Assembly: GCA_015183035.1 (NCBI GenBank)
Contig: JACZZP010000009.1
Span: forward strand, 248,001-312,000
Origin: Meloidogyne chitwoodi
Lineage: Eukaryota; Nematoda; Chromadorea; Rhabditida; Meloidogynidae
DNA: 64,000 nt
Direction: 5' to 3'
Part shown: piece after piece, positions 35,786 to 47,616 of the stretch
How positions within the stretch are numbered: the stretch's first letter is position 1
Layout of the letters: the number at the start of each line of letters is the position of its first letter
The notes under the pieces: generated by a model
Told to the model about the DNA's origin: nothing
The model's input: the letters and a program-made list of their open reading frames with translations, nothing else
Databases searched by the model: none
Translations under genes and position numbers: made by a program

Positions 35786-38700
35786 TGGATTCCAGTGACT
35801 CTTCCGATTATTCCGACGAATCTGATTTTGAAGAGGAAATTGATTATACTTTCACTGAAGACTCTTTTGGAAAAATGGAAAACGAAGATTCTGATATTGA
35901 AGTTGCTGATAGCCAAGGTTTATTTTTGTTTTTTGAGTTAATCACTTGTTAACCGGTCAATTACTAATCTCTTTATTACTCTTTTTCGAAACTCTTGAAA
36001 AATAACTCCCACTAAAGGAAAAGAGATTTTATTCAGACCTGAAATGACTAAATTATTGTTTTTAGAAGATAATGGTTCTCAATTTCAACGGGTTGTGTGG
36101 CATCACCGATTACTTCCTTACCAAGCAGAGTTAGAGAAAGAGGCGGATTATTACTTCTCTAATATCAAATCTGGATTGGCTTACTCTGTTCTCATGCGAG
36201 ATGCTCGGCCTGGCTTGGTTATTTGGGTGTATGAATTGGACAGGTTTTACATTTTAAACATTTTAAAATTTTGGGGGTTGTGTTCGATCAATTTATTTTC
36301 TTTTTCTAATTCCAATATTTTACAGATTCATTAAATTGCATTCATTTCGCTTCACAAAGCAGGATCATGTAAATATGCTCAACTTGCTTTACAATTCTCT
36401 TATATTGAAAGATCTGGATTTACGTGTGGTCAAAATACTCTGTTCTTCAATTCGCTCTCTTCTATCGTAATTTTTGATTTTTAATTTATAAAAAAATTCT
36501 CCGCAATTTTATTTTTGTGGATAAAAAAGAAAACTTTTCATATAATAAGAAATAATTTTTAGGCGAAAAACATTAATATCTCGTGAAGATTTTCAATTTG
36601 ATTGGCGCCCATTATACGATTTATATGTCCAAGTTGCTTATAAAAATCTTGAAGAGGTTTTAATTTTATTTTAATTAAATTTATATTTTATTAATTCTAG
36701 GATGGAGTCTTTTTAATCCCTGATGATATGAAGAAAATTTTGGGCGCAACGATTCTTGACTGCAATCGTTTTTTCAATAATTCTGCGACTCAGGAAATTT
36801 TGGATGAGGTTTGATTTTTATTTTTAAACTTTTTGGATCGTGCTTTCGATTCCTATTTTTATTTTTACATTAAAAAAATATTTTTTAGGTTCGCCCTTAT
36901 TTTTGTCCTTGGGATGACAGTTCAATGAGAGGATTTAAAATTTTATCAATTTTTCTGCCTACATGTCTGACTAAAGAAGAACATGATTTATTTGGAGCAA
37001 AACTTTGGATTGATGAATTGTTATTTTTTCTTAAAGCTCCAGGAGCTTTGGAAAGACAAAATATTTTTAATATTTTTGCAAGGTTTTTTTTATAATAATA
37101 TTTTTTAATTTTTTTAATTTTTCAGATTGTCAATTAACTGTCCTGGATATTTTGATTTTTCTCCTCACTTCAATTTCTTCTTTACTTGCCTTCTTTCCTC
37201 ACTAAACATTCAACTAGGCGTGGACAGAGTTGTTGCCTTAAATAGTTGTACAACAGATGTTATGTCACTTGCAAAAATTTTTGCTTATTCTTTTGGAATG
37301 TCTGATAACAAGTATATTTTTTTAATAGGCTTTGGAATATTTTTTATGTTGACCATTTGTTTAATTTTTTTCTAATAATTTTTTTTTGAAGAATTCAAGA
37401 ATGTTTTGATCAACTTTTTCTTACTCTTGAAAGCTATTTCCACCCTTCTAACACTGGAAAACATACCAAACATCTTCTCGATTTTTTGTATAAATTATGC
37501 CTTTGTTTTGTTGGCAGAGTTTCTCGAGAGCGATATACTTGTAAACGTTATGTTAATGAGGTTTTTTTTAATTTTATTTGTTTTTTTATTTTTTTATGAT
37601 TTTTAGATTCCCAAAAAGATGAACATTACAAATGTACAAATTGACAATTTTGTTAAGTCAATGATGCCATGTTTGGAATATGCTGCTTTTGCTAAACAAA
37701 AAGATGATTTTGTACCTTCAATTATTCGTTTATTAGCCTTTTTGTCGCCTGGAATTATTGTTCCTTTTGTTTTGGATTTGTAAGTTTTTATTTTGTTTAT
37801 AGTGAGTTGTGGGTTAGTGTCAGCTTTTTTATTTCTTTGAAAGGATGTTTTGGTTCATTAAATGCTAATTTGAGTCTATTGGACTTGTTTTACTTTTTTC
37901 TTTAGATTAATTTCGATTTTCATATATTTTTATAATTTTTTAAGAGTTTATCCTTCCTTGCAAACTTTAACTGAGCCTCATCGTCTAACCCAATCTCTAC
38001 AAATTCTTTCACGTGTTTGTGTGGTCATTGCGCGTGATCGTCTACCAAACATTGATGATAATGTTCAACGCTTACCTGTTAAAAGTTTGGAAGATTTTGA
38101 AGCAAACACAAAATCATATAGACGTCATGCAATTATTTTGATGAATAATTTATTGCCTGGAGTTGATGTTAATGATTTTGCAAAGTGTGGACTTGTTTTT
38201 CAGGTTTATTAATTTTTTTAAAGTTTTGGTGTTTCTTCAATTTTAGTTTTTTTTACCAAAAATACTTGAATTGTACCTTTTAAATTTTTATTTTAAAGAT
38301 ATTGTCAATATTTATGATGCTAATTCCCATCGTTGATTGTTCACAGGCCCCTCTGACTTGTACAGATTTGACACCAGAAGAAATTAATCTATGTTCTGAA
38401 ACAGCTTCTTTTGAATTTTATGTTGACGAACTAATGAGAAAAATTTTTTCTATGTTAATGTTACTTGGAAGTAGTGTGAACGATAGACAGGATTTAACAT
38501 CAACCAGAACTGCAGGAAAGAATTTAGAAGAAATAGTTATGGAAAAGGGCATTCTGATCGTTTTTCGCTCACTAGTGAAGAATTGCAGTTGTGCCTTTTA
38601 CAAGGTTTTTTTTTAATTTTTAAAATGTTTTTTGTTGGCTTAACATTTCTGGTAACCTTTTATATAAATAGGGGAACTGTTCAAAAATTAATATATATAT

Positions 38701-41700
38701 AAATATTAAATAATATAAGGATTAAAATTCATTTATTAATTAATGGGTTCTTGGTATAGTGGTTTAGTCGTTAGTTTTGAAATAATTATGGGAAGGGTTC
38801 ATGCACTTTGTTAGTTTATGTTTTATTTCTTTGCGTTAAACAACAAAACAAATTAGTTGTTTAATTGAAAAATTTTTTTAAAGCAACTTTAAATTTTTTA
38901 GAATTTTTTCTTTACTTTATTTTTTAATATTAAAATAAAAATTAATTTTAGCACATCACCAATCTGTTTTATAATTTTGTAAATGAACACTTGTTTAATT
39001 CGAAACCTGCGATGAATACAATTTCAAAAATGGCTGGATCTATTGTTGCAGTATGCTTTTTTTAAATTATTTTAAATTAATATTTTTTAGTTTGATTCAA
39101 AAGTTCAATTTTCTCGTTTTTTCAATTTTGCTGTTAAAAAGTTTGAAGAACATTATCATGGTTTATTTTGTAATTTTTAATTAAATATTTGTTTATATTT
39201 TTAAGTTGGATCTGAACAAGAAGAAGAAGTTGATAGAGCATTAATTTGGTATATTAACTTTGCTGCTGAAATTGTTCATAATACTCCTGGAACAATTCTT
39301 TTGGAAAATAAAAGTCTACTTGATTCTTTTATTTCGAAAATTTTATGCTTTAAATCGTCAAATATTTTTAAGGTTTGAACCTTTTTTATTTTTTTGCTAT
39401 TTTCTTTTAACTGCTTGTACACTTTTCTTTTTTTAATTTAGTTGGTAGCTGTTTTTGCTCAAAATGTTTTACATTTACTATGTTCAGTATATCTAATTCC
39501 AAAATCTGATAAACTTTGTGATCAACCTTTTGACAAATATTTGCCTTTAAGAGTATATTTTTCTGTTTTTTTTTAATTTAATATTTTTAATTTAGCACTG
39601 GGCTGAACCAATAAATAGGAACGAAGTAACATTAGATTGGCATATTCCAACGGATGATGAGGTTTATTTTAATTTTTTCAAATATTTTTTATTAATTTTT
39701 TTATCTCTCAAGGTTGATTATGCTTCAAAACTAGTCGATCAATTCATTACAATTCCTTTGCAAAATATCTTGGCTAATTTTAAAGATATGACTGAGTTTG
39801 TTTATTTTTTGATCATTTTATATATTATTTTTAAATTTTAGTAAAGAAATATTAAAAAGCTTAAAAATTGCTCATCATGCATTGAGTGGATGTTCAAGCC
39901 TTTGCCCGTTTTTCGATGGAGAAGTTTTATCACTTATACAGATGGCTACACCAAATGTTGTTTTGGACACTGTTGCTAAACCTTGTAATGTTAAAAGTTT
40001 GTTTGTTTATATACTAAATTAATTATTTTTGGAGAATTAAAAAATTAAATGAGTTGGGATTGTTATAAAATGATTTTTATAAAATAAATTTAATTAAAAA
40101 TATTAGGTCTTTTTTTTAACGATTTTGAAGTGTGTTAGTATGGTGTAATGGTTAGTGAGATGGATTTGTTGTTTGGGCGACGGAGGTTCGAGTCCTCTCT
40201 TACCCTATTTTTCTTTAGTGTGTTGTATTTTATAATTTTGCTTAAAATTAACCTTTTTTAATTAAATTTACTTTTAAATATATTTTTAAAAAATTATTAA
40301 CGTCGTTTTGATACTTTTTTACCTTCTAAAATTTTAACTTTTAAATAATTTTTTAATTTTTAGAAATAACGGCTAATGATGGAAGCAATTATAGAAATTT
40401 TTTATTCAAAATTGTGAAACAAATTGGAGAAAATTTATTAGATGAAAGAGAAAATGATACAAAATCTAGCCTTGAGGTTTTTTTAATTTTTTGATTTTTT
40501 TAATTTTAATATTTAGCTTCTTCACATTATACGGATTCTTTTACATGAACGAGGTTCTAATTTGGTTTGTTTTTTAATTTTTTCTTTTAAAAATTAGTTT
40601 TTTTAATATATTCCATTAATCGAATTAATTTTTAGACAAATCACCAATATGCAGCTACTTCACTTCAGCTAACTAAGAAAATCTTGAATGATCCATTGCG
40701 TGGTTTTACTCAAACAGTTGAATCAGTTATGGAGGGGACTGTTGCATTAATGCACACGGTTTGGATTTATTTTTTATTTGTTAGACATAGGAATTTTTTA
40801 AATTTGTAAAATATCCTATTTTAAGTGGAAGCAATGTTCCCTCCAGCCTACCCCTTGGCTGGAAGGAACATTTATTTTATTATTTTTGTTATTTATTTTT
40901 TCCAGAAACGTTTGATACACCGTCCATTAGTAGGCCTTACTCAAACTCATGTAGAAGTTCTTCAACTAGCTTTTCGTTTTTCTACTTCTACCTACGCACT
41001 TGTAAGACAGACAGCTCAAAAACTATTAGACAGCTCTTTTAATTGGTGGTCATTCTCATACAAATTATTTATCGACAATTTGGTGCAAATACTTCAAAAC
41101 AAATCTGCTAGTTATGAACAATTTAAGGTAAGTTAATTTTCTTAAATTTTTGCGGTATATTTAATTTTTTTATTTTAGGGTACATTATACATTCTCGCAA
41201 ATGGAAAGCAAACATCTATTCTTACCAGACAAGTATGTAATTTTTAAATTAATATTTTAAAAAATAAATTTTGTTCAATGTTCCCTCCAGCCCACCCCTT
41301 GGCTGGAGAGAACATAATTTATAGAAAATAAAAATTCTTTTTTTTTAGGATTGGGAGACCGTATCCAAACTTTGGCCAACTTTATGTTTAGCAGAATCTC
41401 CAGATTCCAGTAAACAATCAATTGTTTTACTTTTTGATTTGATTCGAGATTATATAATAAATAATCATACATCTTTTCAAATTGAATTTAAGGTTTATTT
41501 TTTTAATTTTTGTAATTTTTATTAACTTTTTTATTTTTAGTTTTCTAACAATGTTTTTCCTTTTGCCAAAGCTTTAATTGAAGATTATGATGGAAATTTG
41601 CACAAAGATATTTTATTAATATCAGAAGAATCAATACAAAATTCGACTAGAAAAGAGGCAGAAATTAACGAGAAAAATAAAAGGTTTTTAATTTTTTTTT

Positions 41701-44700
41701 AATTATTTTTGGGCTTACTATTAGAGAGAGGTTTAAAAATGAATTGTTGCAAGTACTCAAGTGTCCCTTATTTTCAAATTTAGTTTAAAAAAGAAATTAA
41801 AATATAATTTTTTAGTTGTTATCTTCAAACAGCCACAGATCTTTGTCAAATATCAGCTAATAATCAACTTCATTGGCGTCACGTAGATCTTTCTAGAGCT
41901 CTATTAAGCCTTTTACTTCGTCGTGATTCAACTTTACAATCAACTATTGTTTTACATTTTTTCCAACTTTTAATAGATGATTCTATTAAAACAAGGAAAT
42001 TAGCTGTTAGTTTTTGTGGTTCTTGGCTAAAAATAAATAGACAAAAAGCAAAGAAACTTGTTAAGAATGTGATAAGTGAACCAAATACTGGTCCTGGTGC
42101 TACATGGCCAATTAAATATGGAATTAGAAAGGATAACAGGTTTTATTTATTTTTTTTAATAATTTTAATTTATTTTTTAGTTTTCTTCTTTATGATTCTG
42201 ATAATTTACCATCTGTGCAAAATGAATGGGACAACGCTGAATTTCTTCATGTAATTTTTGATTTTAAATTAAGAAAAAAGCAACAGACCTTTTTAATAAA
42301 ATTTTTGTTTTTTTAAACATTTATATTGGAAAATTAAAATTATTTAAATTAAATTTTTTAAAGTTGCCTCACTGGGGATATTATGTTTGGCCAAAAGAAT
42401 TTAAATGCTATGCACCGCCTTCACAACAAGATTGGGTTTATATTTTATTTTATGTTTTTATAAATTTATTTGTTTTTTAAAGGCTAATCGTGATTATTCT
42501 CAAATGAATGAAATTGAACATTCTATAATTGACATTTTAAAAAATAAAGAATTTTTAAACAAATTTTCCATTCTTTTTTCTTTGGAGGATGAGGTAAATT
42601 AATTTTTTATACTTTTTTCGGAAAAATACATTGTTATATTTTAATTCTGATTTTTCCGGAAAAATGTTTTTATTAAATTCTGATTTTTCCGGAAAATGTT
42701 TTAATTAATTTCCGTTTTTTCCGGAAAATGTTTTTATTAAATTCTGATTTTTCCGGAAAATGTTTTAATTAATTTCCGTTTTTTCCGGAAAATGTTTTTA
42801 TTAAATTCTGATTTTTCCGGAAAATGTTTTTATTAAATTCTGATTTATCCGGAAAAATGTTTTTATTAAATTCTGATTTTTCCGGAAAATGTTTTTATTA
42901 AATTCTGATTTTTCCGGAAAATGTTTTTATTAAATTCTGATTTTTCCGGAAAATGTTTTTATTAAATTCTGATTTATCCGGAAAAATGTTTTTATTAAAT
43001 TCTGATTTTTCCGGAAAAATGTTTTAATTAATTTCAGTTTTTTCCGGAAAAATGTTTTTATTAAATTCTGATTTTTCCTGAAAATGTTTTTATTAAATTC
43101 TGATTTTTCCTGAAAATGTTTTTATTAAATTCTGGTTTTTCTGGAAAAATTTTTCTATAATTTAATTACATATATTTTCTATTGTTTCAGAAGCAAGACA
43201 GGGAATTTGATGCAGTTAATTTTTCTTTGTTTAATGTTCGTTTTTATTATTATAATTATATGTTTATATTTTTTTTAATGTTTTAGCGTATTTTCCGCAC
43301 CTTTAATGATATTTTGCTTGTTGAATTTATTGAAATTTTGAATAATTTATTGAAAGAAACTAAAGTAACTTTTTTTTTATTTAAAATTTTTTTTAATTTT
43401 TAAAGGAAAGTTATCAAAGATTAGCATCAGAAATTATTGCTGGAATAATTTCTGGATCAAAATTTTGGAAATTTGAAAAACGCGAAAAATTGTTAACTTT
43501 TTTAATACCTACACTAGAAAAATTTTTCTTGGAAATACCTCAAGAAGCAGAAAAATATTGGGTTACATGTTTATCTACAATTGTATGTTTTTTTTAAATT
43601 TTTTTTGAATTTTTAAAACAAAAAATATTATTTTTTAGAGTTGTTGTTGTGAGCCAAGGCAGGTTGGATGGCTAATTAAATTACTTTTTCAATTAATTTA
43701 TAAACAAACAGAAATTAGTAGTCAATTGAAAAGGTTTTTTTTTTATTTAAAAAATTTAAAAAAAATTTAAATTTTTTAAAGTCGAATTTATCTTCTTCAA
43801 TCTTTACTTAACGAATTTGAATGGCGTATTCCTTCTGAATGGAAATTGTTTGCTTCTTTTTGTTTTAAATTAACTGATAATACATTTCAAAATGTTAGAA
43901 TTCGTGCTGGAAGGTTAAAAAAAATTTTTGAAATTTTTTTTAATTTTAATTTTGCTTAGTTGTATTGCTACTTGTACTCGCTTTGATTATATAAACGCTT
44001 TTTATGATGATGAAATGGATGAAAAATTTAAATTTTTGACTGTTGCTCAAGTTGTTGATGAAATTAATAAAAAGGTTTAGTAACATTTAAATTAGAGTCT
44101 GAGACATTTTTTAGCTGATTCTCAAATTAATTTTTGAATCGAAAATATGGACATTCGAGTCTTGAATTTTTATTTTTGTGTCTCAGACTCTAATGGACAA
44201 TTTTTTAATTTAATAATTTTATTTTTTAAAGATTGAACCTTTATGGAATGAAGCTTTTTGTACAACAAAAAATAATAATGACGTTTCAATAAAACATGTG
44301 GATTCTAATTCTGTCCTTGTTAATGTAGATGAATTCAAACAAGAAAAACTTAGCTTTCTAACATTAATATCTGTCCTTTATTCACTTAAATCTTTGACTG
44401 GTACATTTACTGATGTTTCAACAATTAGGCTTTTGCCTCTATTTACACATTACTCCAACGACAAAACGTTTGTTTTTTTCAGTTGTGACATTTTGTCTTT
44501 TGACCGAAATGAAATTTTTTGGTTTTTGGCGAATTGTCTATTTTTTAATTTTAGGGATGAAGAATTGAAGGCAAGCTGTATTACTCATATTATACAATAT
44601 ATGGGACTTTCTCTCATTTCTGATGATCAAATCGATGTTTTATTTGAAGTATGCCAAACAATACAGGAAAAGGGATCTTGGAAAGCTAAAATAACGTTTG

Positions 44701-45697
44701 TTTATTTTTTTAATTAATTAAAAAAAGAATTTGACCTTTCTAATATCAAATTTATTTATTATTTTATTAATTTGGGCTATTTACGTGAAATTTTTGGATG
44801 GCCATTTTGGTGCCATTTTTTGTGTCACCTATTTTTTTATTTTCCTAATAAAAATTTTAATTTAATTTTTTCTTTTTTAGTCTTCTCCGATTTTTACAAG
44901 TTTTTGTCTTCACAAACCTTTTTATTTTGCGAGCAAAGGAAGGAAGCATCGACATTTTGCGAGCATTAATTTTTAAGCTTCTGATTGATAATCGTTTTGA
45001 AGTGAGAGAAGCAAGTGCTGAAACATTTAGTGGATTGGGTATTGTTTTAATATATATTTTTATTAAAATATTGTTTTTTAATTGGGTGGCCAGTTGAGTG
45101 CCGCCTAAATTTATTTAATAAATTAATTTTTTATAGTCCGAGCAGGGATAATATGCATCAACGAACAGGTTGTTAAAAATGCAGAACAGCTTGCTTCGTC
45201 ACCCCAAAAATCAATTGAAAGACATAGTGGTGTTTTAGCGCTAGCATCTATTGTTTTGGCCTTCCCTTACTCTGTCCCTTCATTTCTACCCAAAGTTCTG
45301 ATGCATTTGTGTACACATGCCAGTGAACCTCAACCAATATATGGAACAGTGAAAAGGGCACTGTCTGAATTTAAGGTTTTTATTTTATTTAAAATAGGGG
45401 GTAATTTAGAGTTTTACAATTTTTGTATTTTAAGTTTAAGTTTTTACAATTCAAGTTTTTACAATCAAGTTTTACAATTCAAGTTTTACAATTATGTTGT
45501 TTTTATATATTTTTGTATCCAAAGTCCACATATAAACAGAATCAATACTTAAAATTAATTATAGCCTAAATTTTTAATTTTTTTTCAATTATTAGCGAAC
45601 ACATCAGGATGAATGGCACGAACATAAACTTGAATTTACTGAAGATCAACTGCAGATTTTAACTGATCTTATTGTTTCGCCTAATTATTATGTTTAA
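35786..45697 (+). CDS. psme-4: Proteasome activator complex subunit 4 (PA200/PSME4/Blm10)
   Basis: A giant HEAT-repeat protein that caps the 20S proteasome and promotes ATP-independent degradation, classically of acetylated histones and peptides (family knowledge). I read about 40 exons and roughly 1,850 residues, close to the human length. Diagnostic blocks are [105 protein letters not shown], and the C-terminus [20 protein letters not shown]...LIVSPNYYV. The last residues Tyr-Tyr-Val fit the HbYX motif that docks in 20S alpha pockets. The N-terminus is acidic ([19 protein letters not shown]). The first ATG is unclear: either split by an upstream intron (A|TG at 35786) or ATG at 35875. Exon 38299-38604 was duplicated downstream. 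Introns contain minisatellites, two hairpins, tRNA-like sequences and an inverted-repeat element. Confidence 0.95.
38746..38815 (+). other. tRNA-like sequence in a PSME4 intron
   Basis: An A-box-like TGGTATAGTGG is followed by a B-box-like GGGTTCATGCA. The anticodon and acceptor stems are not convincing. It is probably a tRNA relic or the head of a tRNA-derived SINE. Confidence 0.35.
40137..40207 (+). other. tRNA-like sequence in a PSME4 intron
   Basis: The A-box-like TGGTGTAATGG and perfect B-box-like GGTTCGAGTCC sit within a good T arm (GGAGG / CCTCT). The acceptor stem (CTTACCC side) does not pair with the 5' end, so I call it a tRNA pseudogene or SINE head rather than a working tRNA. Confidence 0.4.
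40834..40871. repeat. Hairpin A in PSME4 intron
   Basis: A stem of about 14 pairs: ATGTTCC.TCCAGCC pairs with GGCTGGA.GGAACAT around an 8-nt loop (TACCCCTT). It is GC-richer than the surrounding intron and nearly identical to hairpin B at 41278-41315. Confidence 0.75.
41278..41315. repeat. Hairpin B in the neighbouring PSME4 intron
   Basis: ATGTTC.CTCCAGCC pairs with GGCTGGAG.GAACAT around the loop CACCCCTT. It is the same element as hairpin A about 440 bp upstream, with two or three differences, one of which is next to a compensating stem change. Confidence 0.75.
42625..43155. repeat. 32-bp minisatellite in a PSME4 intron
   Basis: About 16 copies of a unit of about 32 bp: ATTCTGATTTTTCCGGAAAA followed by TGTTTTTATTAA. 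Variants substitute AATTTCCG or TTTCAG in the left part and CCTG for CCGG at the 3' end of the array. The array fills most of the intron between the exons ending at about 42596 and starting at about 43192. Confidence 0.9.
44091..44194. repeat. Inverted-repeat element TTAGAGTCTGAGACA in PSME4 intron
   Basis: It begins ATTAGAGTCTGAGACA and ends TGTCTCAGACTCTAAT, giving 15-16-bp terminal inverted repeats around about 70 bp. It is non-coding and MITE-like. Related ends are found at 5277-5460 and 58852-58918, and as ACATTAGAGT at the edges of the PSME4-exon hairpin. Confidence 0.75.
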
Positions 45698-45811
45698 TTT
45701 ATATATGTTAAGATGTAATTTTTTTATTTTATTGTTTATAGTATATTGATAATAAATTTGTATATATATATATATTATATTGTTTTAAAAATAATATATC
45801 GATTTCATTGA

Positions 45812-47462
45812 GATGTTCACCGATGTTTTTTCACGCATCTCACCGATCTTTTTTAACCGATGTTTTTTCACCGATCTTTTTCACCGATGTTTTTTCACCG
45901 ATCTCACCGATGTTTTTTCACCGATCTTTATCACCGATGTTTTTCACCGATCTCACCGATGTTTTTTCACCGATCTTTTTCACCGATGTTTTTTCACCGA
46001 TGTTTTTTCACCGATCTCACCGATGTTTTTCAGCGATGTTTTTCAGCGATATTTTCGGCGATATTTTTCAGCGATGTTTTTCAGCGATCTTTTTCAGCGA
46101 TGTTTTTCAGCGATATTTTCGGCGATGTTTTTCAGCGATATTTTCGGCGATGTTTTTCAGCTATCTTTTCGGCGATATTTTTCAGCGATCTTTTTCAGCG
46201 ATGTTTTTCACCGATCTTTATCACCGATGTTTTTCACCGATCTCACCGATGTTTTTTCACCGATCTTTTTCACCGATGTTTTTTCACCGATCTCACCGAT
46301 GTTTTTCAGCGATGTTTTTCAGCGATATTTTCGGCGATATTTTTCAGCGATGTTTTTCAGCGATCTTTTTCAGCGATGTTTTTCAGCGATATTTTCGGCG
46401 ATGTTTTTCAGCGATATTTTCGGCGATGTTTTTCAGCTATCTTTTCGGCGATATTTTTCATCGATGTTTTTCAGCGATCTTTTTCGGCGATCTTTTTCAG
46501 CGATGTTTTTCAGCGATATTTTCGGCGATGTTTTTCAGCTATCTTTTCGGCGATATTTTTCAGCGATCTTTTTCAGCGATGTTTTTCAGCGATCTTTTTC
46601 AGCGATGTTTTTCAGCGATCTTTTTCAGCGATGTTTTTCAGCGATCTTTTTCAGCGATGTTTTTCAGCGATCTTTTTCAGCGATGTTTTTCAGCGATCTT
46701 TTTCAGCGATGTTTTTCAGCGATCTTTTTCAGCGATGTTTTTCAGCGATCTTTTTCAGCGATGTTTTTCAGCGATATTTTCGGCGATGTTTTTCAGCTAT
46801 CTTTTCGGCGATATTTTTCAGCGATGTTTTTCAGCTATCTTTTCGGCGATATTTTTCAGCGATGTTTTTCAGCGATATTTTCGGCGATGTTTTTCAGCGA
46901 TATTTTCGGCGATGTTTTTCAGCTATCTTTTCGGCGATATTTTTCAGCGATCTTTTTCGGCGATCTTTTTCAGCGATGTTTTTCAGCGATATTTTCGGCG
47001 ATATTTTTCAGCGATGTTTTTCAGCGATATTTTCGGCGATGTTTTTCAGCTATCTTTTCGGCGATATTTTTCAGCGATGTTTTTCAGCTATCTTTTCGGC
47101 GATATTTTTCAGCGATGTTTTTCAGCGATATTTTCGGCGATATTTTTCAGCGATGTTTTTCAGCGATATTTTCGGCGATATTTTTCAGCGATGTTTTTCA
47201 GCGATATTTTCGGCGATGTTTTTCAGCTATCTTTTCGGCGATATTTTTCAGCGATGTTTTTCAGCTATCTTTTCGGCGATATTTTTCAGCGATGTTTTTC
47301 AGCTATCTTTTCGGCGATCTTTTTCAGCGATGTTTTTCAGCTATCTTTTCGGCGATATTTTTCAGCGATGTTTTTCAGCTATCTTTTCGGCGATCTTTTT
47401 CAGCGATGTTTTTCAGCTATCTTTTCGGCGATATTTTTCAGCGATCTTTTTCAGCGATGTTG
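45812..47462. repeat. Simple satellite, 13-14-bp unit (CAGCGATGTTTTT)
   Basis: About 1.65 kb of tandem 12-14-bp units starting about 115 bp after the PSME4 stop. Two unit classes occur: CACCGAT(G/C)TTTTTT in blocks at 45820-46030 and 46205-46300, and CAGCGAT(G/C/A)TTTTT or CGGCGATATTTTT elsewhere. Later copies form a higher-order pattern of about 38 bp (CAGC-TATCTTTTCGGC-GATATTTTT). All three plus-strand frames stay open over more than 1.6 kb because the unit lacks stops; this is a compositional artefact, and no signal, domain or splice context supports a protein. Confidence 0.92.
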
Positions 47463-47616
47463 GCCACCTTATATAAATTAATATTAAATTTTCCATAGGC
47501 AATACTCAAAACAAGATTTGTAAAATGCAAGTTTTAAAATATAAAATTATTTACTTTAATACTATAAAATTTAAGTAAAAAGTCCATCACAGCTAATTAT
47601 TAAAATCATCAATTCT

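Noticed and set aside
40137..40207. Functional tRNA gene
   Set aside because: The B box and T arm are good, but no acceptor stem can be paired and the anticodon arm is poor.
42625..43155. Possible CRISPR-like array (regular repeats)
   Set aside because: The whole 32-bp unit repeats with no unique spacers, and the host is a eukaryotic intron.
45808..47498. Three overlapping forward open frames of more than 530 codons with repeats such as FFSDLFQRCFSA
   Set aside because: They coincide exactly with a 13-bp satellite whose unit lacks stops in any forward frame; three simultaneous open frames, no start context and no splicing argue against coding.
47571..47616. Longer C-terminus for fumarylacetoacetase in another frame (to TAA at 47571)
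   Set aside because: The frame ending at 47617 reproduces the family's GFGxC...LLPAL terminus and follows the donor phase.
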